Translations under genes and position numbers: made by a program | In this document: positions 45,012 through 45,061 of the stretch, piece after piece | How positions within the stretch are numbered: position 1 is the stretch's first letter | Layout of the letters: each line of letters opens with the position of its first letter | The notes under the pieces: model-generated | Told to the model about the DNA's origin: nothing | Seen by the model: only the letters and a program-made list of their open reading frames with translations | Database searches by the model: none | Source of the DNA: Gammaproteobacteria bacterium | GTDB taxonomy: Bacteria > Pseudomonadota > Gammaproteobacteria > Tenderiales > Tenderiaceae | Assembly (NCBI GenBank): GCA_021731365.1 | Contig: JAKFXL010000056.1 | Coordinates: 2,289-47,349, forward strand | Reading direction: 5' to 3' | DNA: 45,061 nt

Positions 45012-45061
45012 TTAAGGCAACAGCGTCTCGTGGGCAAACAGTTCGTCTACGGACTCACGAC
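45012..45061 (-). CDS. C-terminal end of a convergent gene, cut by the window edge
   Basis: On the minus strand a frame enters from the right edge and reads RESVDELFAHETLLP before a TAA at 45012-45014. The residues look like a protein C-terminus, and its convergence with the RCC1 gene fits the hairpin between them, but 15 codons are too few to identify a product. Confidence 0.35.
   Translation of the reverse strand, partial: RESVDELFAHETLLP

Overview
The window reads as a gammaproteobacterial chromosome. Three housekeeping blocks are arranged as in that class: lptD-surA-pdxA-rsmA, glyQ-glyS-gmhB-plsC, and glnA followed by ntrB-ntrC. A TusA-type sulfur carrier paired with a PP-loop thiolase, several FadL/TPS/lipoprotein surface genes and a moderate to high GC content would fit an environmental, possibly sulfur-oxidising lineage such as Chromatiales or relatives. 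Genus or species cannot be fixed from this sequence.

Layout. Positions 1-13091 (minus strand) are one uninterrupted reading frame: a giant TpsA (filamentous haemagglutinin-like) exoprotein that runs off the left edge. It is preceded by its TpsB transporter (13097-14800). The fibre is built from several classes of beta-helix repeat, and the left edge holds a near-perfect 1155-bp in-frame tandem duplication. From about 14.8 to 18.1 kb lies an AT-richer accessory stretch: a 650-bp non-coding gap, a secreted class 3 lipase, a DUF6624-like protein, a probable lipoprotein and a small membrane-associated protein. From 18.1 to 25.1 kb is cell-envelope and housekeeping DNA: an AmgK-like sugar kinase diverging from lptD-surA-pdxA-rsmA plus a small thioredoxin-fold-like membrane protein. 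From 25.4 to 30 kb come a FadL-like porin, a small coiled-coil exported protein, YceI with a polytopic membrane partner, and a lipoprotein. From 34.4 to 30 kb (minus) runs glyQ-glyS-gmhB-plsC. From 34.4 to 37.5 kb are an outer-membrane barrel, an unknown protein, and the translationally coupled PP-loop/TusA pair. From 37.5 to 41.9 kb is the nitrogen-control block. From 41.9 to 45 kb are trmL and an RCC1-repeat lipoprotein, with the tail of a convergent gene at the right edge.

How the genes work together. TpsB exports TpsA. LptD inserts LPS, SurA chaperones outer-membrane barrels (LptD, FadL-like, TpsB and the other barrel are plausible clients), and GmhB supplies heptose for LPS. GlnA, NtrB and NtrC form the classic nitrogen circuit. 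The DNA carries the matching architecture: two NtrC-like boxes 31 bp apart, about 100-130 bp upstream of a sigma-54 promoter before glnA, and a near-palindromic NtrC box before ntrB.

The most noteworthy items are the duplicated repeat module of the giant adhesin, the Cys-rich PP-loop enzyme coupled to TusA, the unknown three-gene cluster where murU might be expected beside amgK, and the intact nitrogen-control promoter logic. No tRNA, rRNA, CRISPR array or intact insertion sequence was seen.
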